From assembly GCA_021323155.1 (NCBI GenBank), contig JAJTCI010000123.1:1-7057 (forward strand): 7,057 nt of DNA, read 5' to 3'. The position numbers and the translations under genes are program-made. The stretch comes from Chitinophagaceae bacterium (GTDB taxonomy: Bacteria > Bacteroidota > Bacteroidia > Chitinophagales > Chitinophagaceae). Below the pieces are notes generated by a model, which was given only the letters and a program-made list of their open reading frames with translations, made no database searches and had not been told where the DNA came from. Within the stretch, counting starts at the first letter, position 1, and every line of letters starts with the position of its first letter. Positions 1-6,726 of this stretch are shown piece by piece.

Positions 1-268
1 AGTTTTTTTCCAATGCGGCCGTGAGGTTAACGCCGGTCTGGTTGGCGAGGCAGATCAGTACCCAGAGCACATCCGCTAACTCATCGCCCAGGTTTTGCTC
101 TTTGTCGGTTGTTTTAAAGGATTGGTCGCCATATTTCCTGGCCATGATCCGTGCTACTTCGCCCACTTCCTCGGCCAGGATAGCGGTATTGGTAAGCTCG
201 CTGAAATAGCGCACGCCGGTGGTGGCGATCCATTGATCAACTTTTTGCTGGGCTTCCTGTATAGTCAT
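1..268 (-). CDS. MazG-like nucleotide pyrophosphohydrolase (C-terminus cut by window edge)
   Basis: My translation from the ATG at 268 gives 89 residues before the window ends. The family (single-domain MazG, all-alpha NTP pyrophosphatase) hydrolyses (d)NTPs to the monophosphate plus pyrophosphate in the cytoplasm and is thought to clean non-canonical nucleotides. The sequence shows the two metal-binding acidic signatures. One is an E-E-x-x-E helix (AEEVGEVAR, about residues 27-35). The other is an E-x-x-D helix (DELADVLW, about 65-72), followed by a hydrophobic helix. Single-domain members run about 105-115 residues, so roughly 20 residues are probably missing off the left edge. The start is chosen because it lies one base after the dtd stop (TGA-C-ATG), which points to co-transcription and translational coupling with dtd. 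The family call is strong; the exact substrate cannot be told. Two overlapping plus-strand frames in this stretch are shadows. Confidence 0.88.
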   Translation of the reverse strand, partial: MTIQEAQQKVDQWIATTGVRYFSELTNTAILAEEVGEVARIMARKYGDQSFKTTDKEQNLGDELADVLWVLICLANQTGVNLTAALEKN

Positions 269-269
269 G

Positions 270-725
270 TCAGAGATCTTTTTGTTTTGTATCGATAATG
301 ATGGTCACCGGGCCATCATTCACTAAACTCACTTTCATATCGGCGCCGAATCGACCGGTGGCTATTTTGGTGCCGAGGTCCTGTTCTAATTGCTTCGCCA
401 ACTGTTCATATACCGGGACGGCAAATTCTGGTTTGGCGGCGCGGATATAAGATGGCCTGTTGCCCTTTTTAGTGGCGGCATGTAAGGTAAACTGGCTGAC
501 CAGTAATAGCTCGCCACCGGATTCTACAACGCTTTTATTCATCACACCTGACTCGTCATTAAATATTCTGAGATTGACGATCTTACTGCTCAGCCAATCG
601 ATATCTTCTTTGGTGTCCGATTCTTCTATCCCTACCAGCACCAGTAAACCGGCTTCGATCCGGCCAACGATCGCGCCTTCCACCCCTACAGAAGCCTCCG
701 ATACCCGTTGAATCACCACTCTCAT
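270..725 (-). CDS. dtd: D-aminoacyl-tRNA deacylase
   Basis: This is a 151-residue protein, the normal length for bacterial DTD. The enzyme hydrolyses the ester bond of D-aminoacyl-tRNA (and of Gly-tRNA-Ala) in the cytoplasm, so that wrongly charged tRNA is recycled. The diagnostic motifs are all present: the N-terminal MRVVIQRVSEASV block; the S-Q-F-T-L active-site motif at residues 77-81 with the conserved Thr80; the K-G-N-R-P-S block at 88-93; G-R-F-G-A-D-M at about 124-130; and the Gly-Pro of the chiral-proofreading motif, N-D-G-P-V-T, at 136-141. No residue expected in the family is missing. The gene leads a minus-strand unit with the MazG-like gene, its TGA stop being one base before that ATG. 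It is divergent from arfB with 35 bp between the two start codons. No convincing promoter was seen in that gap. Confidence 0.97.
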   Translation of the reverse strand: MRVVIQRVSEASVGVEGAIVGRIEAGLLVLVGIEESDTKEDIDWLSSKIVNLRIFNDESGVMNKSVVESGGELLLVSQFTLHAATKKGNRPSYIRAAKPEFAVPVYEQLAKQLEQDLGTKIATGRFGADMKVSLVNDGPVTIIIDTKQKDL

Positions 726-760
726 AATTCATTAACAGTTTAACTTCTACCTTTATAATA

Positions 761-1168
761 ATGAAGATAGATATTACGCCGGAGATAGTATTTCGCACGG
801 CGAGAAGCGGTGGTAAAGGCGGGCAAAACGTGAATAAGGTCGAGACAATGGTGGAAGGCAGATGGAATATTTCGGCCAGTAACCTTTTTTCAGAAGCCCA
901 GAAAGAAGTTTTGCAAGAGAAACTTTCCAACAGGGTAACAGGAGAGGGATTCCTGTTGGTAAGATCGCAGGCAGAGCGGTCTCAATTAGGCAACAAGCTG
1001 CGTGTGATCAAAAAAATGCACCAGTTGCTGGAGCAGGCGTTGGTGAAGAAAAAGGCACGGATCTCTACAAAGATTCCCAGGGGGGTGAAGGAACGCCGAT
1101 TGGATCAAAAGAAAACAAGAGGTGAAGTAAAGCAGTCAAGAAAACGGTTACGCCCAACAGATATTTAA
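761..1168 (+). CDS. arfB: Alternative ribosome-rescue factor B (peptidyl-tRNA hydrolase, class-I release-factor fold)
   Basis: The 135-residue protein has the catalytic half of a class-I release factor and no codon-recognition domains. The GGQ motif lies at residues 20-22 inside R-S-G-G-K-G-G-Q-N-V-N-K-V, the form typical of ArfB/YaeJ. The C-terminal 40 or so residues are strongly basic (repeated K/R with KKKAR and RKRLRP). In this family such a tail enters the empty mRNA channel of a ribosome stalled on truncated mRNA, letting GGQ hydrolyse the peptidyl-tRNA. The length matches the family (about 135-140). The ATG at 761 is the only sensible start, because GGQ then sits about 20 residues in, as expected. 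There is no clear Shine-Dalgarno site upstream, only an AT-rich leader. The stop codon overlaps the start of the next gene by one base (TAATG). It is not prfA or prfB, which are far longer. Confidence 0.95.
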   Translation: MKIDITPEIVFRTARSGGKGGQNVNKVETMVEGRWNISASNLFSEAQKEVLQEKLSNRVTGEGFLLVRSQAERSQLGNKLRVIKKMHQLLEQALVKKKARISTKIPRGVKERRLDQKKTRGEVKQSRKRLRPTDI

Positions 1169-2205
1169 TGAAACGCTACATACTGGTCATATTCGCATTT
1201 ATCATCGGCGGAAGCCTGCTGCTCGAAAGCTGCCGGCGGGTGCAGTACGTATTACCGCCGTTCGGGGCAACTTTCCAGGTGCCGGCAGGTTGGCCCGCAC
1301 CCAAGTATGATTTTAGCCAAAATCCTCTTACACCGGAAGGCGTGGAATTGGGCCGTTATCTTTTTTACGACGGGCGACTGAGTAAAGACGGTAATTATCC
1401 TTGCGCGAGTTGCCATGAACAGGTGTCGGCGTTCACCCATGAGGACCATCCCCTGGCTCATGGTTATGGAGGATCCCATTCCAACAGGAATCCTCCCGGC
1501 ATTTACAACATGGCCTGGTATAGTGAGTACTTCCAGGATGGCGGTATGAAGAAACTGGAGGACGTTTACTTGTCCCACGTCTCCGCGCCAAATGAAATGG
1601 GCGAGACGATAGAGAATGTCATTGAAAAACTAAAGGCCGACAGTAAGTACACCAGTATGTTCCGGGCTGCATTTGGCGATCCAATGATCAATGCCGACCG
1701 GATGACTAAGGCATTGTCACAATTCGTGCTGACCATGGTGAGCAGTAACAGCAAGTACGATCGCGTGCAGCGTGGCGAGGCGACGTTCACATTATCCGAA
1801 CAATTGGGCTACGATATTTTCAAGACCAAATGCGCGACGTGCCATAAGGAACCCTTGTTCACGGATTTCAGCTACCGGAACATCGGCATGCCCCTGGATG
1901 CTGACCTGAAAGACAAAGGTCGCCAGCAAGTAACTGGCAGCGGTAATGATTCATTAAAGTTCCGTGTACTGTCCTTGCGTAATGCGCAGTCCACACGTCC
2001 CTTCGGCCATGACGGCCGGTTTTTTAGTTTCACCAATTTGTATATGCATTACAATAGCGGTGTTGTTAATGGACCGACTACCGACCCGATCGTCGCCGGG
2101 GGAATACCGCTTTCAAATTTTGAGCAGGGTCAACTCACGGCGTTCCTGAATACGCTCACCGATTCAGTATTGATCAACGATCCCCGGTTTAAAAAGCCAC
2201 AATGA
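1168..2205 (+). CDS. Di-haem cytochrome c peroxidase / MauG-family lipoprotein
   Basis: This 345-residue protein carries two c-type haem sites: C79-A-S-C-H83 and C222-A-T-C-H226. Spacing and surrounding blocks match the bacterial di-haem peroxidase (CcpA/MauG) family: L-G-R-Y-L-F-Y-D-G-R-L-S before haem 1, the R-N-P-P-G-I-Y-N block (107-114), N-E-M-G (142-145, with Glu143 at the place of the family's catalytic acid), and R-P-F-G-H-D-G-R (277-284) near the second domain's distal side. CcpA members reduce H2O2 to water using electrons from small cytochromes or copper proteins; MauG-like members oxidise other substrates, so the true substrate is open. The N-terminus is a lipoprotein signal with lipobox L-E-S-C22. 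The residues after Cys (R-R-V-Q) lack the acidic stretch that directs Bacteroidota lipoproteins to the cell surface, so a periplasm-facing anchor is inferred. The ATG overlaps the arfB stop. Met293 or Tyr295 could be the distal ligand of haem 2. Confidence 0.93.
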   Translation: MKRYILVIFAFIIGGSLLLESCRRVQYVLPPFGATFQVPAGWPAPKYDFSQNPLTPEGVELGRYLFYDGRLSKDGNYPCASCHEQVSAFTHEDHPLAHGYGGSHSNRNPPGIYNMAWYSEYFQDGGMKKLEDVYLSHVSAPNEMGETIENVIEKLKADSKYTSMFRAAFGDPMINADRMTKALSQFVLTMVSSNSKYDRVQRGEATFTLSEQLGYDIFKTKCATCHKEPLFTDFSYRNIGMPLDADLKDKGRQQVTGSGNDSLKFRVLSLRNAQSTRPFGHDGRFFSFTNLYMHYNSGVVNGPTTDPIVAGGIPLSNFEQGQLTAFLNTLTDSVLINDPRFKKPQ

Positions 2206-2206
2206 A

Positions 2207-2398
2207 TTAGCGTGATTCTTTGTCTCGCCTGGACGTACAGGCTTTCTTTATCCCGTAGCCGATACCTGCAGCGACCAGTAAAGTGATACCGCCGTCTAGC
2301 GGAGCGTCAGGATCTTCGTCTTCCGGTGGCGGTGGCCCCTGCGTGTAGGCATTCGTGAATATGATCATCATCAACAGGGGCAAAAACAACTGTTTCAT
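2207..2398 (-). CDS. Small secreted/anchored protein with PID-CTERM-like sorting tail
   Basis: I place the start at the ATG at 2398, giving 63 residues. The frame also has an ATG at 2434 (75 residues), but that start lies inside the preceding gene and would put twelve polar residues before the signal peptide. The parts in order are: a hydrophobic signal peptide (MKQLFLPLLMMIIF, about 1-18); a very short proline/acidic linker (GPPPPEDEDPDA, 21-32); the motif P-L-D-G-G (33-37); a short hydrophobic helix (ITLLVAAGIGYGI, 38-50); and a basic tail beginning K-K. This tripartite end resembles the tails NCBI annotators call PID-CTERM in Bacteroidota (P-I-D-G-G is usual; Leu replaces Ile here). The name is recalled, not searched, and no sorting enzyme is visible nearby. 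The gene starts 8 bp after the stop of the large T9SS gene and is probably co-transcribed with it. Its molecular role is unknown. Its stop is one base from the peroxidase stop on the other strand. Confidence 0.82.
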   Translation of the reverse strand: MKQLFLPLLMMIIFTNAYTQGPPPPEDEDPDAPLDGGITLLVAAGIGYGIKKACTSRRDKESR

Positions 2399-2406
2399 CT
2401 TGCCGG

Positions 2407-5400
2407 TTAATGTGCTACTATTAATGTGCTCCACAGTCTAACCAGTTTATTTGCCAGGAAGACCCGGTAAATACCCGTCGTCAATTGTACACCGGGTGCG
2501 ATCACGCCTGTATTGACTCCGTTTATAGCAATCCTTTTTTCGTGAACATTTCTTCCGAACGAATCATAGATGCGAATCGTGTAATCGCCTGGTTCTAGCC
2601 CAAAGGCATGCAGCCGGAAAGAACCATGGGATGTGGGGTTTGGGAAAATGTTGAGGTGCGCATGCGGCGTGGCTAGTGGCGGCGCGGGTTGTAAAATCAG
2701 ACGAAAGCGATCGATGGCACGGCTTCTTGGGTCAGTCGTTACATCAAACGGCACATAACCCGCCAAAGAGGTATTGAGTAACGTTTTCGTATTAAGGAAA
2801 TCATCTTCGATGAAGACACTGTCAACTGCCGCATTCAGATCGGTTTCGATCTTTAACTCATAGGTCCCCGTTTTCAGGTTGCCAGTATGTATGAATAATG
2901 TGTCTTTCGTGTGAATCGGTCTTGCCTCGATACTCAATAATTTACCGTTTCGCTTCAACGAAAGTGATTCGTCAAATCCAAACATTTTCAGAGCGTCGTG
3001 CTTATCCACTGCGTCGGAGAACCGGGTGTCGAAATTTGCCTGGGCTCCATCAACAAGCAGAATGCCCCCACCGGGGATATTTCTTCTTAATTGCATAACG
3101 ACTTTATGTTTTTGCGTGTTGGTCCGGAAGACCGTTTGAATAGTGTTGTTTGATTTATGGCTCTCCCTTATAGTAAGCTGTGGGGTTCCTTCATCATCGC
3201 TTTGAACAAAGAATGCCTGTCCGCTTTGGATATGATTTGTTTGAGCCGAGATGGGTACAACATCGTACCCTGAGCCATTATGACTCACTGTTACATAAGC
3301 GCCCCGTTCACCGATCGTGGGATCCCATATCCAGAACTTGCGCAAAATATTTGTGTTTCCCGGGCTGCCACCGTTGGATATGTCAGTGAATACGGCGTTG
3401 AAATCGATAGGGGAGGCGTAAGGATTCCCGATCAGCGTAAATCCCTCAGCTGTAGCATTCGTGAAGTATTGCTGATCTCCCGTCCTGATGGTACCGGTTG
3501 ATCTCAGCGTTGTACTGTTCCAGTTCCCGATGGAAAGATTGTTCGGGTTCCTGTCACCACGAATAAATAAAAGGTATGCTGAATGATCAGAGAGATTTGT
3601 TGTTCTGGTATTGGTTACGGCTGCCCAGCTATTGCCCGCCTGGTCATAACGATACAGGGTCACAGTGTTTTGTGGGCTTGGATCCAGGCCATTGGTCGCC
3701 GGGCTGGCTCCAGGCCCGGTGATAAGAACGCCGGCTCCGGCCACGTACGTACCTCCATTCTGCCAGTTATTCCAAACACTTCCTGTGCTACCGACCGGCG
3801 TCGATAACAATCGCCAGGCCCTTTTCGCCAGGATGTATCGTTCGACGGTGACACTTGTTCCGCCAGTTAATTTCCCGGATGGTACAGCAGCGATCCTCGC
3901 AGTGCTTGTCGCAACAGATTTCAACACAAGGTTGCTGTTGCCAAGCGCCAGCGTTCCGCCCACATCAGTCCATGCGACCACCCCATATGTGTTTACTGTG
4001 GTACCGAGTGTTGCTGTACCTCCGGGTTTATTTAGAGTAAGATCATTCAATGAAGCATTCGTGGCGAAATTGACAAGTTGGCCGCTGCTACCTCCCAAAA
4101 CCAGGTTGGAATAAAGGGTCCCATCCAGCGCACCACCGTTGTTGTTGATTTCACCGTTTAAAGTGAGCGTATTGCTGCCGATCAGTAGATTACCCGAGAT
4201 CATTGTAAGGCTTCCCGTGACAGCGAGGTTACTGTTTAATGCTACTCCCGCGGCGCGATTGATGAGCAGGTCACCGTTGACGACATTACCGTCAAATAAT
4301 CCACCCGGGATGAAAGCGGGACCTTCAAAAGAGGTGGCCCCCGTACCTGCAATAGTGCCCGTTGTACGCGAGATGGTTCCGGCGATCGTTAACGTACTGC
4401 CGGTATTGTTCAGGATCTTATCTCCAAGGCCAAGAACACCCGTAAGCCTGACGTCGCGGTTCAGTGTAACACCGGCGTTCAATGTAACGTCCCCTGGATC
4501 GCCAAATGAAGCCTGTTGTACAGTGGAAGGGAAAGCAGTTATTGTGGAGGCGTCAAAAACATAATCAGCACCTGCGGGATAATTTTTAGTTCCCGTCACA
4601 CTGATCGCACCATTAATGCCGGAGCTGTGCGCCAGCCGAAGTGTTCCTGTTGATGCAAGGCTGAAACCGCCCGCGCCAGTAACCGATCGCGTGCCCGTAT
4701 TCAGTTGACCATTTACAGTAAGTGTTCGCGAAACAGCAACGGGCAGATCGTTGTTCAGCAAAACGGAAGCGCCCGCATTAATGTTCCAGTTAATGTTGGC
4801 ATTTGAAACGGCTCCGGCACCGCGTGTAAAACTCTTGTCCGCGCCGGTGAAATTCATGTTCAACTGGCAACCGGAGGCCGAATTCGTATGTGTAAAACTG
4901 CCCCCTGACTGCTGGTAATGCCCACCAAGGTTGATAGAATATGTTCGCCCGGCGGTCGAGCCATTCGAAGTGTTGAGCGTTCCACCCGAAATACCAAGGT
5001 CGCCACCAATAACTAATGTATAAGCAGTATTAGAACTCAGCCTTAACTCAAATCCATTGGTGGATTGAACCGATAAGCTTCCGTTGATAGTGGATATCGC
5101 GCCGTTGAGGTTCACATTCGCTGCGGCATGGACCAGGTTGATCAGCAGGTTGCCAAACGTGATGTTGGAAGGCCCGGTGGCGTTGGAATTCCGTAATTCA
5201 ATCGTGCTTGCTGTGGCAAATGTTTCGGCACCCTGGAAGATCGAGCTGCCGAACGGTGTGGCGTTATCGTGGATATACTTACCGCCATTATCTATCTGGA
5301 AGACGGTAGCGGTGGAAAGTGTGATCGCAAACGTTGCCGTGAGACTTCCGCCATCCTCGATCCAAAGCTTTGACCCGGCCCCGGATACCAACCAAGGACC

Positions 5401-5610
5401 ACTCGTAACCATATCATGCGTATTCTGGATAATAAAGAGATCACCCGATAAAAAGCCGGCAGGATTTGTTCCGCCGCCGGCTCTCATTGTATTCCAACTA
5501 CCGGTAGTTATAGGATCAAGATCTCCCTGCGAATAATAAGTCGCAGCGATCAGTGTCTGCCATGTTAATATACTAGCCAGCGCGGCCGTGGTGTTCAACA
5601 GCTTTTTCAT
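2407..5610 (-). CDS. Large secreted beta-rich protein with T9SS type A C-terminal sorting domain
   Basis: The protein has 1067 residues. A Sec signal peptide occupies about 1-23 (KK, hydrophobic core, then LIAA before TYYSQGDLD). Residues about 30-580 are low in charge and rich in G, N, T, S, L and V, with irregular short repeats such as 'L.LNG.INNNGG' and 'TLTVNGQLNTG', the look of a beta-helix or adhesin-like solenoid. Residues about 581-810 form a different module (T-V-E-R-Y-I-L-A-K-R-A-W-R-L-L-S-T-P-V at about 588-606, then L-I-G-N-P-Y-A-S-P-I-D at 726-736) that I recognise from other Bacteroidota surface proteins. About 820-980 is a further beta-rich domain. The end is a T9SS type A sorting domain beginning I-F-P-N-P at 988-992, with Y-x-I-R-I-Y-D-x-x-G-R and a final G-I-Y-R-V-F block. 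The protein should therefore cross the outer membrane by T9SS and be secreted or surface-anchored. No catalytic motif was seen, so adhesin or matrix function is only a guess. It has a single cysteine (Cys248). Confidence 0.92.
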   Translation of the reverse strand: MKKLLNTTAALASILTWQTLIAATYYSQGDLDPITTGSWNTMRAGGGTNPAGFLSGDLFIIQNTHDMVTSGPWLVSGAGSKLWIEDGGSLTATFAITLSTATVFQIDNGGKYIHDNATPFGSSIFQGAETFATASTIELRNSNATGPSNITFGNLLINLVHAAANVNLNGAISTINGSLSVQSTNGFELRLSSNTAYTLVIGGDLGISGGTLNTSNGSTAGRTYSINLGGHYQQSGGSFTHTNSASGCQLNMNFTGADKSFTRGAGAVSNANINWNINAGASVLLNNDLPVAVSRTLTVNGQLNTGTRSVTGAGGFSLASTGTLRLAHSSGINGAISVTGTKNYPAGADYVFDASTITAFPSTVQQASFGDPGDVTLNAGVTLNRDVRLTGVLGLGDKILNNTGSTLTIAGTISRTTGTIAGTGATSFEGPAFIPGGLFDGNVVNGDLLINRAAGVALNSNLAVTGSLTMISGNLLIGSNTLTLNGEINNNGGALDGTLYSNLVLGGSSGQLVNFATNASLNDLTLNKPGGTATLGTTVNTYGVVAWTDVGGTLALGNSNLVLKSVATSTARIAAVPSGKLTGGTSVTVERYILAKRAWRLLSTPVGSTGSVWNNWQNGGTYVAGAGVLITGPGASPATNGLDPSPQNTVTLYRYDQAGNSWAAVTNTRTTNLSDHSAYLLFIRGDRNPNNLSIGNWNSTTLRSTGTIRTGDQQYFTNATAEGFTLIGNPYASPIDFNAVFTDISNGGSPGNTNILRKFWIWDPTIGERGAYVTVSHNGSGYDVVPISAQTNHIQSGQAFFVQSDDEGTPQLTIRESHKSNNTIQTVFRTNTQKHKVVMQLRRNIPGGGILLVDGAQANFDTRFSDAVDKHDALKMFGFDESLSLKRNGKLLSIEARPIHTKDTLFIHTGNLKTGTYELKIETDLNAAVDSVFIEDDFLNTKTLLNTSLAGYVPFDVTTDPRSRAIDRFRLILQPAPPLATPHAHLNIFPNPTSHGSFRLHAFGLEPGDYTIRIYDSFGRNVHEKRIAINGVNTGVIAPGVQLTTGIYRVFLANKLVRLWSTLIVAH

Positions 5611-5645
5611 GTGGTTCAGGGTCGTTTGTGTTGAAGTGCGGTTAG

Positions 5646-5674
5646 CAAACCTCGATCAATCGATCCGGGACTAA
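5646..5674 (-). promoter_or_regulatory. Weak candidate promoter for the T9SS-cargo gene
   Basis: Read on the minus strand, TTA at 5674-5672, an 18-base spacer and GAGGTTTG at 5653-5646 resemble the Bacteroidota pattern TTG-N17-20-TAnnTTTG. Each element has one mismatch. Transcription would begin about 30 bases before the ATG at 5610, a sensible leader length. The mismatch in the first base of the -7 box makes this tentative. Confidence 0.25.
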
Positions 5675-5697
5675 GGTATAGTCGTGATGAGGACGCG

Positions 5698-5726
5698 GGC
5701 GAATTTATCGCCTCAACTAAATTGAG
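5698..5726. repeat. Two adjacent short hairpins in the 153-bp gap between tatD and the T9SS gene
   Basis: GGCGA/TCGCC (5698-5702 and 5708-5712, loop ATTTA) and CTCAA/TTGAG (5712-5716 and 5722-5726, loop CTAAA) form two 5-bp stems side by side, sharing one base. They lie about 35 bases past the tandem TAATAA stop of the tatD gene on the minus strand, so they could help end its transcript. Neither stem is followed by a T-tract on that strand, so a standard intrinsic terminator cannot be claimed. The rest of 5611-5763 shows no gene. Confidence 0.3.
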
Positions 5727-5763
5727 CCGCGGCGCAAACTTTTTTGAAGATGTTTCGTTGTTA

Positions 5764-6534
5764 TTACACCTGCCCGAATATTTTCAGTGCATTCGAAGTA
5801 GTTATTGCTGCCACTTCTTCCACGGTCACCTGTTTTGCCGCGGCGATCGCTTCGGCCACATAAGTAATGTAACTGCTTTCATTTCGTTTTCCCCGGAAAG
5901 GAACGGGTGAGAGGTAAGGGGCGTCGGTTTCCAGGACGATGTATTCTAATGGGACATCCTTGACCATTTCAGCTACCCCGCTCTTTTTATAGGTGATCAC
6001 GCCGCCGATACCAAGATAAAATCCTATGGCGGTGATCTCATTAGCGAGTTCAACGCTATCGCCAAAACAATGGAAAATACCTTTAAGCCCTCTTGCAGCA
6101 AAGGGTTTCACTGTGTCAACGCATTCACGCATCGCCTCGCGGGAGTGGATCACAACGGGTAAATTATATTGAAGGCCCCATTCCATCTGGCGGTTAAAGG
6201 CCTCGTATTGCGATTCGGTAAAAGTTTTGTCCCAGTAGAAATCCAGCCCGATCTCGCCGATGGCAGCAAACTTTCTTTTGGCGAGCCAGTCTTCTATTAC
6301 TTGCAGTTCAGCCTGGTAATTTTCCTTTACCGAACAGGGATGCAGTCCCATCATGGGAAAACAGGCCCCCGGCAACGCCGATTCCATCGCCAGCATCTGG
6401 TCAACAACGGTGCTGTCGATATTTGGAAGAAAGAAACGGGCTACTCCTTTTCTTTTTGCCCGGTCAAGCATCGCTGCACGATCATGATCAAATTCGGGCA
6501 AGTACAGATGGCAATGAGTATCAACTAGGATCAT
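5764..6534 (-). CDS. TatD-family metal-dependent hydrolase (putative DNase)
   Basis: With the start at 6534 the protein has 256 residues, the family norm (about 255-265), and begins M-I-L-V-D-T-H-C-H-L. The open frame extends to an ATG at 6660, but those 42 extra residues precede the invariant N-terminal strand and look non-coding. TIM-barrel metal ligands are visible: H7 and H9 (D-T-H-C-H), E94 (G-E-I-G-L-D-F), H130 (V-I-H-S-R), H155 (F-H-C-F-G) and D204 (L-E-T-D-A-P-Y-L). Further conserved blocks are G-L-H-P (63-66) and the C-terminal N-A-L-K-I-F. TatD enzymes are cytoplasmic Mg2+-dependent 3'-5' exonucleases acting on DNA, linked to oxidative damage repair, though substrates of paralogues (YcfH, YjjV) are poorly known and I cannot assign this one. 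The gene ends in a double stop (TAATAA). It lies upstream of the T9SS gene on the same strand, but the 153-bp gap suggests separate transcription. Confidence 0.93.
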   Translation of the reverse strand: MILVDTHCHLYLPEFDHDRAAMLDRAKRKGVARFFLPNIDSTVVDQMLAMESALPGACFPMMGLHPCSVKENYQAELQVIEDWLAKRKFAAIGEIGLDFYWDKTFTESQYEAFNRQMEWGLQYNLPVVIHSREAMRECVDTVKPFAARGLKGIFHCFGDSVELANEITAIGFYLGIGGVITYKKSGVAEMVKDVPLEYIVLETDAPYLSPVPFRGKRNESSYITYVAEAIAAAKQVTVEEVAAITTSNALKIFGQV

Positions 6535-6691
6535 TACTAAGCAATTAATGGATTGCATGCGGAATATCTTACCTATTAAATCTACCGTGCATTGCACTAA
6601 AGATTTTCCGCCGGCGTTATAGAAATGTGCGCTTCCAGGCAGGGTAAAATTACGGAGCAAAACCCCGGCGCCTTATTTTAAGGTCGATATA

Positions 6692-6722
6692 TTAAAACAA
6701 AATGGCATAACAATTATCTTTG
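6692..6722 (+). promoter_or_regulatory. Candidate Bacteroidota-type promoter (TTA-N20-TATCTTTG)
   Basis: TATCTTTG at 6715-6722 is an exact match to the Bacteroidota -7 consensus TAnnTTTG. TTA at 6692-6694, 20 bases upstream, is one mismatch from the -33 TTG. Transcription would start at about 6727-6730. No gene follows on this strand; the first thing downstream is the terminator at 6754-6787. Confidence 0.5.
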
Positions 6723-6726
6723 ACGA

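Noticed and set aside
583..930. 115-residue minus-strand frame spanning dtd and arfB starts
   Set aside because: It overlaps two well-supported genes in other frames and looks like no protein family.
2207..2434. 75-residue version of the small PID-CTERM-like protein
   Set aside because: The ATG at 2434 lies inside the T9SS gene and places polar residues ahead of the signal peptide; the ATG at 2398 is better.
3665..4114. 149-residue plus-strand frame opposite the T9SS gene
   Set aside because: It is antisense to a convincing coding region, its composition reflects the reversed G/N/T-rich repeats (many P and V), and it has no domain or leader.
4100..4800. Repeated short motifs in the T9SS gene as a possible DNA repeat array
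   Set aside because: The similarity is at protein level (beta-strand repeats rich in G, N, L and T) and is irregular in DNA, so it is neither a tandem repeat nor a CRISPR.
5084..5536. 150-residue plus-strand frame opposite the N-terminal part of the T9SS gene
   Set aside because: It is a shadow frame. The opposite strand carries the signal peptide and a continuous beta-rich protein.
5735..5742. Minus-strand AAAGTTTG as a -7 promoter element for the T9SS gene
   Set aside because: It differs from TAnnTTTG at the first base, lacks a TTG at the right distance, and would give a leader of over 120 bases right after the tatD stop.
6169..6528. 119-residue plus-strand frame inside tatD
   Set aside because: It is antisense to the conserved metal-binding motifs of TatD; a shadow.
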